Origin: Terana coerulea
Lineage: Eukaryota > Basidiomycota > Agaricomycetes > Polyporales > Phanerochaetaceae
Reading direction: 5' to 3'
Length of the DNA: 64,000 nt
Assembly: GCA_024811115.1 (NCBI GenBank)
Contig: JAKOGH010001195.1
Coordinates: 434,001-498,000 of the forward strand
The notes under the pieces were generated by a model. That model was not told where the DNA came from, did not search any database, and worked only from the letters and a program-made list of their open reading frames with translations. The position numbers were made by a program, and so were the translations under genes. Of the stretch, positions 12,862 through 24,474 are shown piece after piece. The number at the start of each line of letters is the position of its first letter. Position 1 is the stretch's first letter.

Positions 12862-15544
12862 ATGGACGCCTTCACCAGCCTGGACAACTTTTGGGACTTG
12901 TCGCAGCATCCCTCGACGTTCTCGACGCTCCCAGAAGATGACTTTCTCGCCCTGCTCCAGAAGCAGTTTCCCAGCAACAACCCCTTCGACCTCTCGCCCC
13001 CAGATGGCATAGACCCCACCAGCATCTCCACCCTGCCCTTGCCCAACCTCAGCCCGCCCTCGACAGACAGCAGCCCGAGCCCGCCCAGCATCAACCAGGA
13101 GCCGGCCATGTCTCGCCGGCAGTCAGGGGTCTTTGATCGTGACGAGGAGGACCCGACGCTGAAGCGGAAGGCGAGCGATGAGAGCATGACGGACGAGCCG
13201 ACGCATAAAAACATGCATACAGGTGCGTGAGGTCGCTGCTCACTTTACCGACCTACCAACGCTGCGCTCATAGACTCGACCCAGAAGAAGTCCTCGATAG
13301 GACCCGCACGGCGCAAGTCGTCAGGGAATCCACACCAGGTGAGATTGGTTTCTCTCATAGTTGTTCCATCGATACGGCTGGTCATATGTTCTCGACCGGC
13401 TGTGGCAGCGTCTGGGTAGTTGGCCACCTGCTGGAGTATATGGCTCCGTGGCTCCGTGAACCTCGAAGATGTGGCTGTGCCCCTTGTATTGACCGTTGCT
13501 TTCGTCGCTGGAAAGACGGGCATGGGGCATAGTCATATTCAAGAGCCGGCCATACCGCTAGCCATCCCTTGGATGGTGGCTTGCTGGAATCTTACCGACG
13601 TCCGCAAGACGTATGGCCGGAATGAGCCGCCTCTCCGGAGTGCATCTCTCGGAGTAGAAGATCAGGCAAGCCGGCATGACAGTCGTTGAATGTCGACAAC
13701 CGTTTGTCGGCCATGCACGGGCAATACTTGTCACTGTCGGGCCTGCTGTGCTCGGCTTGAAGCCCAGCTACAGTACACCAATGGAGTTCAAGCCGTGCAG
13801 CCGGCGGCTTTGTGAAGGTGTTTGGGTTTTGGCTACGCCTATCCGAGACAAGCTCGACACTGCAGTCATGCCCTATACTGGGACCTTGTCATATCCGTTG
13901 GGCCTGGCAGTTTCTGGTTGTCTAGGCTATCATCACGTATTCCGTTTGCCGTTGACCCATCAGAACGAGAAATTCACAGCAACTAACAATCCACATCTTA
14001 TAGGATGAATCTCGTCTCATGAAGCGAAAGGAGCAGAACCGAGCGGCTCAGCGGGCGTTCAGAGAGCGCAAGGAGAAGCATGTGAAGGATGTAAGTTCCG
14101 CCTCAACTGCTCCTTTAGTACGCGGTCTGACCATTCGGCATCTCGCTTCCATCAGCTCGAGGACAAAGTCGCCGCACTCGAGGTCAAGAACCAGCAGGCC
14201 GAATCAGAAAATGGCAACCTCCGGGACCTGCTCTCACGGCTGCAGTCCGAGAACATGGCCCTCAAGCAGGCCACCTTCACCTTCACCGTCCCGAAGCCAA
14301 ATTCCGCCGCTACGAACGGCTACCAGCAGCAGCAGCAGCAACAACAACAACAACAACAAGCAAATAACTATTTCTCGACGCCGGGTGCGAGCACGAGCAC
14401 CCAGCCTCAATCAATACCACAGCCGCCGCAGTCCTCGTTCAATGCTGACTTCGGCTCGCTCATCCCCTTCGATTCGGCGTCGCTCAGCATGCTCGAAGAC
14501 CCGACACCGCCCGAGCCGATGAACATGGACTTCGGCTACAGCCTACCCGATTTGAGCCCGTACAAGACCATCGCCAGCAATCCACAGTTCATGTCCTTCG
14601 CCGAGCCATCTCCCTACGATCTCTCTCCACCGCCGATGGCGCCACTCGCTCCATCCTCGGCATCGACAGATACGCAGCCGACGCCAATCGACAATATGCG
14701 GATGACCGCGTTCGACTGGGGCTCAGGCTCATCAACGAGCAGCCCGCCGGCATCCGGCCTCAGAGTCGCTCGACCAGCTCTTCGGCGGGTTCAACGGCGC
14801 GCAGTCGCCCGTGGACTTCTCAGCTCTGCTTCGGAGCTCACCTAGCTCGGTCAGTCCCGTGTCGCATGCGGGTCTCCGCTCAACCTCCACCTCGTCCGCG
14901 GGCTCGCCGGCGTCCTCGAACTCGCTCTCCGCGCCGTCGCCCGGGTCAATAGCGTCGTCAAATACGAGCTACAGTAACACCCCCGCGACCAGCTCAGGCT
15001 GTCCGGGCACGCGGGAGGAGTGCGTGGCGAAGATCCAGCAGGAGGGCCCGTCGCCGTTCGTGCAGTCACCGCCAATGCAGCCGCCGCAGAGCGCGAGCCC
15101 GTTCTTCTCGGGCAGCGACGCGATGGCGAGCCTGCCGCTCGGCGGCGACGCGTGTCCGAAGATGACGAAGGAGGCGCTGATGGCGCAGGTAGGGTCCAGC
15201 GCGGAGGACTCGGTGGGCCCGAACGGCGGGTTCGTGCGCAAGATGAGCGACGGCGCGAACTCGATGGTGATGTGCAAGGGCTCGAGCTTCCCAAAGACGA
15301 TCCAGAGTGAGCGCAACATTGAGGTGCTCACCGCGTGGCGGAGCATCATGCAGGACCCCCAGTTCAAGGTGCGTCCCGTTCTGTCGCTCACGAGACATGT
15401 TACTGACAGACGGCGCAGGGTGTCGACATCAACGAGTTGTGCTCGGAGTTCACGAAAAAGGCACGGTGCGACGGTACGAAGGTCGTGCTGGAGCCCGAAG
15501 GCGTCAACGACATCCTCACGAACCTGACCGTCAAGCGTTCATGA
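12862..15544 (+). CDS. Yap1/AP-1-like redox-responsive bZIP transcription factor
   Basis: Exons are 12862-13222, 13274-13338, 14004-14090, 14156-15368 and 15419-15544. The basic region NRAAQRAFRERKEKHVKD is the Yap1/Pap1 type, followed by a leucine zipper starting LEDKVAALE. A glutamine tract (12 Q) and Ser/Pro-rich regions follow. A central Cys-containing segment (GCPGTREECVAKI) and a C-terminal segment (VDINELCSEFTKKARCDG) resemble the n-CRD and c-CRD that form disulfides and mask a nuclear export signal under oxidative stress. The protein should therefore be a nuclear activator of antioxidant genes. Two oddities are present. The intron 13339-14003 is 665 bp and sits right before the basic region. 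Also, an extra C at about 14758-14759 shifts the frame, so the reading ...PPASG must be reconnected to SESLDQLFGGF. The frameshift is probably an assembly error, because the downstream frame stays open and conserved to the end. Confidence 0.9.
14324..14359 (+). repeat. CAG/CAA microsatellite encoding polyglutamine
   Basis: Twelve consecutive Gln codons, first CAG and then CAA, lie inside the bZIP gene after the zipper. Such tracts are common in activation domains and vary in length between strains. Confidence 0.9.
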
Positions 15545-16434
15545 ACGGGCCAGGTCCTTGCCTCTACGTTGCCACTTCCAGAGGGCGCGCCGCGACGCTC
15601 GCATAATGGATTCGCGGGCTCGGCTCGGCGGAAGGTTGAGGAACTGGCACGTACACCCCCCACGCATGCACGTAGACTGTCGACGCATCGCACATCATTG
15701 ACACGCAAGAGAGGACATTGTTGCCCTTCACAATCGCTAATATTTAGTCCCAGGTCCATCCGTTTTTCCTCATGGTTTTTGCTGGCTGTCCATGTATTTT
15801 TTCGCTCGTCTCGCTGCTCCGATCTTTGTATCGACAGGAGCCTCGTTCGTCGTATTGTCGTCCTCGTCTTTTGTACCGTATATCCCGCGTTCAATAGCAG
15901 CTCAAAGTGACACATTCGCCCCTCGCGGCAGTGCGATAGTGATCGGGTTTCAGAGGCAGTTCGGGATGCCTAAACTGGACTGACCGCGCCCGAGGTCCCC
16001 TTTCTGCCCCTATCTGGCTCGAGGCAGCTTGGACCAAGCGGGAGGTGCATGTTTCACCTCCCCGCGAATGCTCGGCTGCGTGCACTGGTGAGTAATTATC
16101 CGCGCCACGGGGCTGAGCAGCCCTGTATAACGTGCTCGACTGCAGACCCGTTGCATGACCCGCTTTCGCCCCTTTTCTTTTCACCTTCACGAACGACTGA
16201 CGGGTTGACCGTTACCTTTCGCACCTTTTCCTGCTAGGCTTCCACTGCTTGGATTTTCGTCGAGCGGTGTCCACGCATCGGCAGGCTTTCCTGGAGCGCT
16301 GCATACTGTATCCATAACTTAAGGTATGTCGCCAGTTCGTTCTGGAGCGTCCCCCGCTACTCTTCCTAACGCTCTCTTAGTTCTTTCTATAAAGCTTCTA
16401 TTACCTCTCATTTCTCCCGCACGTCACGACCACC
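15545..16434. other. Non-coding spacer
   Basis: This holds the 3' region of the bZIP gene and the promoter and leader of the protease-like gene. No gene was recognised. The last 100 bases before 16435 are pyrimidine-rich, as in fungal core promoters. Confidence 0.5.
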
Positions 16435-18349
16435 ATGAAACCCTTGACTTTGTTCCATACGGTTATTCTATCCACTGCTATTGATGAAGCGTTTGGCATG
16501 CGCATGCCCTTTGTGAAACGCGACCCGCCAAATGCACCTGTTCTTAAGACGCTTCAAATGCCTGTACAATACGACCCCAACGGAGCCTACCAGATACCGG
16601 TCACTATGGTATGCCACTCGTTAGCAGCTTGTTACCGAGTGATAACTGACACACCGATAGGGCTCCTCTAATCCACAGCAGTTCAATTTCACGCTGTCGA
16701 CAGGCACCGGTCTCACCTACGCCGCTGGGCAGAGCTGCAGCCAGTGCTCGAACACGCCTCTGTACGTCGCTCGCGGATCACCGTCATGCTTCTGCGTGCC
16801 GACCTAACCTTCTTCTGCCGCAGGTATAACCAAGGCGCGTCGTCGAGTGCTGTGTCACTGAGCAGTAGCGACAACACTTCGTTCTTCGGGTCTACCCTCG
16901 GCGGACCGCTGATTAAGGAGAATTGTGGCGCGAAGCTCGGGAACGGGTCGTTTTGGTCGTACCCGAACCAGACCAGTAAGTGCGTCAGCATGTTTTGCCA
17001 GTGCAAATGCGCTTACCGTCTCGTTCGAAGCTGTGGTAGTGAACTCGCAATCCAGTCAGTTGCTTACCAACGGTGTCTCCGGCATTTTGGGGCTGGGGCA
17101 CAACGGCGGGGCGAACGGCACGTCGACGTCCGGGCTCGGGCTGGCAGACTCGATCTTCGGACAGTGGCTGAACCGCAACCCGCTGCACGACAACTTCACG
17201 TTCGGCATGATGCTGTCGCCGCCGCAGGCCAAACCTACCGTCGGCGCGGATGCTGGCGTGCTGCACTGGCTGAAGCCGGACACCTCGTTCTTCAACCCGA
17301 ACCAGGTGACTTACAAGACCGTCGCGGCTGCCGTAGGGGGCGACAGCAGCGCGAACGGGACAGGGATAAACAGTGGCCAGGATTGGACTGTTCCTCTCGA
17401 TGGATGGTCTGCTACAGTTGGGAACACACACCTGTCGAACACGCAGTCTGTCGTCGCTGTCGTCGATCCACTGTACCCTAACGTCTACCTCCCGAGCAAT
17501 CAAGCGAAACTCATCCGTAAGCCTCCCTTTTTCGCTCTTACGACTAGCATCTCACATGTACATGCAGACGATGCTATCAGCGGGACGTCCCTCGCAAACG
17601 GCGCCTCGACTCTCGGCTCTCAGTCTCAAGCCTATAAGGTCCCATGCGACGCGCAGTTTTCTTTTGGGTTTTTGGTCGGCACACAAACCTTCGTACTCAG
17701 CCCGGACCAGATCATCCTTCCGCAGAGCGATGGCTCATGCGTCAGCGCCATCGAGGGGCTTACCGACTCCAGCCTAACACAGTACATTGTTGGCTCTCGC
17801 TTCATCAGCACCATCTACCTGTGAGCATCTATACCCATACCTTGTTCTGTCTGTCTTCTAAAGAGCTATTTTAGCATATTCAACATCCCTCGGGACGGCC
17901 CTCCAACGCTAGGCTTCTCTCCCCGAGTCGACCCACCTCAGAAGAGCTCCCACATCGGCCCGATCGTCGGCGGCACAGTCGGCGGCGTCGCCGGGGTGGT
18001 CATTTTCGGGCTCGTAGGCTTCTGGTACCTGCGCCGCCGCGCCGACCGCCAGCGCGGGCCCTTCGAGATCGAGTCGGACGCCGCAGACAAGCCGCTGCAG
18101 CACGGTGCCGTCGACCCGTACCTCGTTGGCTCGTCCACGCCCGCTCAGCACGACGGAGGGCTGGCCACGCCGATGCCCACCCAGCCCTTGTTGTCGGATG
18201 AAACTGCGCACGGGCCGCTGCCCCCGCCGTCATACGAGGAGGCGTCGTCCAGCGGCGGAAGCCCTACTGCAGCGCGCTTTACACCTTTACGAGATGTGAA
18301 GGGGCGCCCACGGATGGTATCGACACTGACTGAGTCAAGCGGATATTGA
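16435..18349 (+). CDS. Membrane-anchored pepsin-fold (A1) protein, predicted inactive
   Basis: Six exons join in frame: 16435-16608, 16661-16761, 16824-16975, 17031-17516, 17568-17820 and 17875-18349. An N-terminal signal peptide is followed by an A1 aspartic-protease-like domain (motifs GVSGILGLG and FFGSTLGGPL, plus Cys pairs). A transmembrane helix then follows (IVGGTVGGVAGVVIFGLVGF) with an RRR stop-transfer signal and a cytosolic Pro/Ser tail of about 100 residues containing PPPSYEE. The first active-site motif, normally DTG, reads STG in FTLSTGTGL. The second reads DPL in AVVDPLYPNVYLP. With the first catalytic Asp replaced and the second motif lacking its Thr-Gly, hydrolysis is not expected. 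The protein may be a cell-surface binding or sensing molecule (inference). Several N-glycosylation sequons are present (NGT, NTS, NFT). No frameshift is needed here, which argues that the gene is intact. Confidence 0.85.
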
Positions 18350-19060
18350 ATACGTAGAGCCTAGAGGTCTAATGCATTTTCCTCCATCCGGACTTTTTTG
18401 TATCCCTTGCACTTTCCTCCACTGTACAATTTTCACCCATTGTTCATAGTACTCAAGCTTCAAGCATTTTAACTTAGGCTCAGTGAAGACGTCATAAACT
18501 ACTGATTCTACCTAAATTCGATTTTGTGATTTCGCATGCCTCTGCTAACATCCGAGTCAAATGACTCCTCTCGTCATTCGCACAAATCAAAATAGACGGC
18601 AACCTGTAGCTCTAGATTCACTATCTTGCTATCCATTTCGCGACTCCTGGACGACACGCTGATGGTCAGAGAAGGCTCCCATAATGTACTGCAGGCTATG
18701 AAGACGTCACTTCGTATAGGGCATCACCGTAGCATTGTATTTTTGTACATCCAGTATTCTAAAGCTCCAATTGCGACCGACATTTCTGAAGTGGTTGAAC
18801 ACTACTAGTAAATGTCTCCATTGGCGGATGGTCTCCGGCGCGCCGCCTAGGGTGAAGCCCCGACGCCGAGTCCACCAGAACCTGGCTGAGGGACATGCTC
18901 TGCAGTCGAAGCTGTAACAACTCCGAATGTTAGATAGCCTGTTGAGAAGGCTTTGTTGGGTCGAAGTGACTCCAAGTGTAACGCCGCGATCCTGGGGTGA
19001 CACCCGGACGTTGAGCATTAACAATATTTACGAAGGTCGAGCGAAGTTGAGGTTGGGCTT
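18350..19060. other. Convergent spacer
   Basis: This is the 3' flank of the protease-like gene and of GCV1. It is AT-richer than its surroundings. No gene was recognised. A 105-codon minus-strand frame at 18707-19024 has no motif. Confidence 0.5.
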
Positions 19061-20597
19061 CTATCCTCTGAAGAACTTCGGCTTGTAGAACGGCATGGGT
19101 ACGACTTGAGCCTTCCGCAGCTTGTTCCTAACGTCGACTTCGACCTCGGTACCCTTCTTGTGCCATCCGCTCTGGACGTACGCCATCGCGATATTCTTGC
19201 CAAGAGAGGGGGATGGCTGGCCAGATGTCACAGCGCCTGAACGACAAACTATTAACGACATCTGTTACAGTGCAACTAGAAAATACGCACCAAGCTGCTC
19301 GCCGCCGGATGGTGCGAAGATTTTTGCGCCCTCTGTAGATGCTGTGAGCCGCAATCTGTGGAAGCAAAGAACAAGACTCACGTCGCGCCGGCGCGCCTTC
19401 GACGACCAAGCCTATCCGCCTACGCGGCGGGCCATCTTTCAAGTGCTTGAGCACGCCTTCAGCACCAATGAAGTCTCCACGTTCGCGTCTGTCCTTTCCT
19501 GTGTGTACATGGGTTCAGCAGCGTCCTTTCGATGAGCCTTTTGAATATGTACCAATCACCCATGTAAGCCCAGCTTCAACTGGGGTGGTATCTTCGTCGA
19601 GGTCCGAGCCATAGAGACACATTCCAGCCTCAAGACGAAGACTGTCTCGTGCTCCCAGCCCCGTGAGCAAGACCGGTTCTTGAGAGAGCATTTTCGCGAC
19701 TTCCACTGTTTGATTTAGTGGAATGGAGATCTGGATAATATTCAGACTTGATTCCCGCTAGTAAATCAGATAGAGGTGCGCACCTCGAACCCATCTTCCC
19801 CAGTATAGCCGCCTCGCGCTACATGCAGATTGAAGCCTTCAATAGGGACGAAGGCCGACTTGCCGAACGTAAGCTGCTTCAGGTCGTAAGAAGTCAGCTT
19901 CTGTAGGTAGTTCGCCGCTTCAGGGCCTTGCAATGCAAGAAGGCCCCAGTTATCGAGGACTTCAAGTTCGACTTTGCCAGCCTCTGCACGCGAGCTGGCG
20001 TTCCACTCTTCCAACTTCTCCTTGAACCAGGGCAAATCCCGGTCGCGTCGACCCGCGTTAGTGACAACGTAGAACGCGTCTGACGCGTGCTTCGTGATGA
20101 CTGTGTCGTCAACGATGCCGCCGCGTTCGTTTAGGAGGACGGAAAGCGTTGAGGAATACGGGTCGAGAGATGAGAGTGATGACGGAGTGAGCCATTCGAG
20201 AAATTGGGTTGCGGTGGCACCACGGAAACTGCATAAATGTTAGAATGTTAAGAGAGACAGGCTTTCGCGACTCACTTGGTCTGCAGCATGTGTCCGACAT
20301 CGAACAAGCCAACCGCCTCGCGTACGTGGTTGTGGCTTGCTACCGCTCCGACGCTTCCGTACGACAGCGGCATAGAATAACCCGCGAAAGGCACCATCTT
20401 CGCTCCATTTTCGACATGGAAATCATACAGGCCAGTCCGGGAGAGCTGCAGTTGGTCAATAGCTGTTCGTAGTGTTTGTACCCTCAACACGAGACACACC
20501 TCGGAGCTAGTCGCCAAACACCGCACACGGACATTGTGTGATCTTGCAGCTGCGCTCAGAGCCCCCTTGCTAGTCTCGACACAGCCGTAAGAGACAT
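19061..20597 (-). CDS. GCV1: Aminomethyltransferase, glycine cleavage T-protein
   Basis: About seven exons on the minus strand encode a mitochondrial presequence (starting [12 protein letters not shown], ending near RCLATSSE) followed by the complete T-protein. Landmarks are [102 protein letters not shown] and the C-terminal [12 protein letters not shown]. The enzyme transfers the methylene group of the aminomethyl-lipoyl intermediate (on H-protein) to tetrahydrofolate and releases ammonia, as part of the glycine cleavage complex. In the first exon a C5 run at 20562-20566 (G5 on the coding strand) must be G6 for the presequence to read through into RCLATSSE. This is a clear homopolymer miscall. 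The gene is divergent from ARP6 with a 349-bp shared promoter region. Confidence 0.94.
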
Positions 20598-20946
20598 TTT
20601 GTAAAAGGCGAGGGAGGGAATACCAGAGTGTCCTGGTGGTGCGGTCGAGAGATAAGTAGGCGGAAGGCCGCCGCGACCCGGGGTCGTCGGTCAAGCGCTC
20701 GTCGCTTCACGTTCTTGTGTTACGTGTACCAAAGTCATATGGTGTGGTTTTCTCCAAGAAAAAAAATCTCTTGGTCATGACTAGGAAAATATAAATTGTG
20801 GGTATACCTTGTGTGCTCTAAGCGTGAGTACGGCCCACATCGAATTAATAACTGTTGGTGAACCCGAGCGTCTACTGAGGCGCATTGTGGCGTTCAATGC
20901 GATCAATTAAACTTGAACTTGGGCTTGAGCTTGAACCACTACCATC
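20598..20946. promoter_or_regulatory. Bidirectional promoter region GCV1/ARP6
   Basis: The 349-bp head-to-head spacer contains a hairpin-capable element (CCAAGA, A-rich loop, TCTTGG) around 20754-20777. Just before the ARP6 start there is a short CTTGAA/CTTGAG direct repeat (about 20910-20937). The function of either is unknown. Confidence 0.5.
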
Positions 20947-22830
20947 ATGGTCAAGAGCGGTAAGACCGTTATTGTAGACAACGGTGGCTCTACGATAAAG
21001 CTCGGTATACGTGGTACAAGATCTCATCGCGCAAGGTCAGGTCTCGCTAGTCTCGCTCAGCGATGTCACGGTGTTCATCCCGCCTTGCTGACTTGCGAGA
21101 CTTGACAGAATCATACCGAACGCGATAATAAGGTCGAAAGGCGACAAAGCGACTTACTTTGGCTATGAAGCTGAAAAATGCGTGGATTTTTCGTCCCTAA
21201 ACTATCGTTTGCCTTTCGAAAAGGCGCGCTTTCTGCCGCTTGGTGTACTGAAACTGCGTTTCTCACGTCTTACCAAGCATAGGGATATCTTGTCGACTGG
21301 GACGCTGAGAAAGCGATTTGGGACAGCATATTTACCACTGAATACTTAGGGGTAATCCTGACGTTTGACTTCGTTAGTAGCCTTTGGTTGTGCTTATCAA
21401 TCTCTGTTAGGTAGACCCCACAGAATCATCACTCCTCATCACCGAGCCGTATTTCAACCTTCCAAATCTGCAGGAGGTGTACGATCAGTTCGTATTTGAA
21501 GAGTACGAATTTCAGTCGTATCATCGTTGCACCCGTACGCCTTTCACCCTGCCTTCGATCTCATCCGACTGACCTTGGTCGCCCTGCAGCCGCGGCACTA
21601 ATACCCTACAGCGATATATACCACGAAAATGGCTTTCCAAGCCCAGAGTGTGTTCTTGTCGTGGACTCAGGCTTCAGCTATACCCACGTCGTCCCGATGA
21701 TCAACGGTGCAATAGTCTGGGTGGCTGTCAGGCGGTTGGTCTTTGTCTCGCCTACAGAGGGGGATGGGCTAATCTGAGAATAGTATAGATGTTGGAGGTA
21801 AGCTTCTGACGAACCATCTCAAGGAGCTCGTTTCGTTCCGTCAGTGGAACATGATGGACGAGACGTACATCATGAACGACGTCAAGGAAGCGTGCTGCTT
21901 CGTTTCCACCCAACTCAAGCATGACCTCGAACTCTGCAAGTGGGTCACTTCGACGATACGCCAAGTCGCTCTCACTCACGCCCTTTTCAGAGAAAATCCA
22001 AAGCAAAATGCCATAGTCCAGGAATATATTCTTCCGGATTTCTCGCTCAATAGACGTGGGCATATCAAACAGCGAGATGAGATCATGGAGGACTCATATC
22101 AAGTCTTGTACATGAATAACGAGCGGTTTCTTGTGCCCGAGTTGCTATTTCACCCAGATGATATTGGTGAGAGCCTCTCTAACCCTCAAAATAAAAGTGT
22201 ACGGCTCACGAAACTTTGACAGGCCTAGAGCAAGCTGGCCTGGCTAGTTGTATTGCCCACAGTATCTCGTCGGTGCCAGAAGAGCTACAAGGGATGTGTT
22301 GGGCGAATATCGGGCTGACAGGAGGGTCAACTAAGTTCCCAAATTTCCGTGAGAGATTGTGCGTATCTTCAATATTCACGGTGAGCATAGTAAACTCATC
22401 TTCCCACCAAAGAGCATCTGAGCTGCGTTCTCTTGCCCCGGTCGATTGTGAAGTCAAGATATACCAATCTAAAGAGTGAGTCCACATGCTGTCTGCTATT
22501 TTACATCTCTTGAACAGTATGCGACCTTGCAGACCTATACTGGACGCGTATCATGGGGCAATGGCCTTTGCGGGCCGGCCAGACTTTCCCCAGCACCTGG
22601 TCACCAGAGAAGAATACAATGAGATGGGAAGCAATGCTGGCCGACGCAAATTCCGTGACTGGAAGCCCGCGGACGATAGCCACTTGGCCGTGGCTAAAGG
22701 TAAAGGTAAAGCTCGAGACGAAGATGACGAGCCTTCCACCGGCCTTAGAAGGGGGAGTACACGAGGCAGAGGTAGAGGGAATACCAGCACCGTTCAGCGG
22801 CGTCGAAGCCGAGCGGATGTGGCTCGTTAA
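20947..22830 (+). CDS. ARP6: Actin-related protein 6
   Basis: A multi-exon gene encodes a full-length actin fold. Start [20 protein letters not shown] is the ARP6 phosphate-binding loop region. Later landmarks are [99 protein letters not shown] and [17 protein letters not shown]6 is a core subunit of the SWR1 complex, which deposits histone H2A.Z, and also affects telomeric silencing and nuclear organisation. A basic C-terminal tail ([12 protein letters not shown], then RGRGRG) extends beyond the actin fold and may bind nucleic acid (inference). The junction between FEK and GYLVDW requires a GC-AG intron (21224-21282) or a sequence error at the donor. All other introns are GT-AG. The stop lies 99 bases from the convergent F-box gene. 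Confidence 0.93.
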
Positions 22831-22929
22831 TTGGGTATGGTTGCTATATACATGCCAGAATAGTCATAAGTCAACAGCTCGATTCTAAACTCTGTTAAAG
22901 CCAACGAGGAACCTCGCACAGCGGCAGCC

Positions 22930-24474
22930 TCAGGGCAAACCTCGCAGAATTTCGGCGACTTCTTCGTCGCCTAGAACTCCATTACCAGTTGTATAATCTT
23001 CCTCGTCTGGGGTCGTCCATAGCCTCTGTGAAATCGCATATTTGCGGGGTATGTGTGAGACAGAGCTGGCAACCGGACCGCGATGAAGGCGTTCTATGTA
23101 AGGAACTGGTGTAGATGTTGGCAGTTCATAACAGATGGTAAAAGCCGTGTGTTTCGCCAGTTCTTCGAGACTAGGCACGATCCAGCTGAGTAGTTGGCGC
23201 CAGCGCCATACGACAGGGCTGCTGCATCCTAGCAGCTGTAGCCACGAGAGCGAAGTGCAGAGGGAGAGCTCATAGCAGACAGGGGGTAGTTGTCGTGCTG
23301 GCTCTTCATTGCCTGAAAAGAGACGTTATCATCGGGAGTTAATCAAATATGCAGCCGCACAACGTGGACTTACTAAAGTGCTTGAAGCTTTCAGAGCCAT
23401 CGTCGAGGTCTTCGCTGCCACTAAATAGTAGCCAGCATCTAAGATTTAGAGCCAAGTGCTGTAGCCTAGGGCCGATGATCTTCAACATCCTGTTCACTGC
23501 GTGAACTTCATCAATCTTGCACTAAGGTTTTCTAGGTAGAGGCGGGTAATGGAACGGAGTGGATGGATTTCATTGGTAGCCCACTCGACGATATGGTGGC
23601 AATTTCTCTCGACATCGCACAACACTACTGTGTGCAAATTGACATGTGAGGTCGGCGGTCGGTGAATTACACACTGCTCTGTCTCTCCCTGGTCCGAAAG
23701 ACAGACGAAGTGTTCTAAAACTAGCTCCTGTGTGTCGGGGAAAATAAACAAGAGTTCTGCGAGCTGGTACGGAGTGACGGATGAGAGGTAGCCGGATATA
23801 ATCAACCTTGTTATCTGTGACGATGTGCTTGGCCTCGCGTTATGCTCGTCAAGTTCGACTTCGACGTTGCAGAGCGCAAGATGCTTTACGGAGGGTACGG
23901 TCTCCAGGACACGCACCAGCTCTGAGGCCTGGGCTCTTCGTTTGCTTAACTGGTTCGCAAACTCGAGCGTGCGTAAGTTCTTAAAATATGTCGAGAACGC
24001 TTCCATGCGGTGAAGATGCGGCAGGACGACAAGGTTCAGTGTAAGCTTGTGCGCATATTCCAGGATGTGAAGCGGTGCGTAGTAGGTTGTGACGTGATCG
24101 AGGAATGTGTACGACGACACTGTATCCGAGGCGGTGACGGTAACGGACGCAGGGGAGCAAAAGGCTGGACAGAACACGTTCCGCGGTTCATCGAGGGCGT
24201 GGCTCACCAATCTTGCCTCGGCAAGGAATTTGCCAGCCACTTCGCGATCATGCTGCGAAGTGCCCGCAGACCGCCACAAAATTTCGCTTGAAGTCGTATC
24301 GAGGGCCCAGTAGCCTCGTCCAGCCTTGAGAACTATTTTCAGCTCCCTTCTAATTCTGAACGTGCTCCGCGTAGGGCGAGATGTCCTAGTGATGCGTCGG
24401 ATTATATGAGATATGGACTTGGCAACTGGTTTTGCGACGAGTGTCTTAAGTGTGCGTAGTGCCGAGTCCATCAT
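22930..24474 (-). CDS. F-box-like/LRR family paralogue A, degenerate
   Basis: This is the first of three related minus-strand genes. The main exon runs 24474 to about 23345. The second begins near 23311 and ends at 22930. The C-terminal module WIVPSLEELAKHTAFTICYE...YIERLH...IPRKYAI is shared with the paralogues at 25.5, 27.8 and 57.2 kb, so membership is clear. The N-terminal F-box seen in paralogues B-D (CCLVHSSWVYPARSFMNF) is barely recognisable here (ARLVSHALDEPRNVF). At 23519-23521 one base is missing, so the frame ...ENLSA must continue as KIDEVHAVNRMLKIIGPRL. The equivalent IGPRL segment in C and D confirms the intended frame. The gene may be decaying, or this may be another assembly indel. 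The family would act as SCF substrate receptors if functional. Targets are unknown. Confidence 0.68.

Noticed and set aside
13420..14008. Two open frames inside the long bZIP intron
   Set aside because: They overlap, lack motifs and would destroy the bZIP reading if used as exons.
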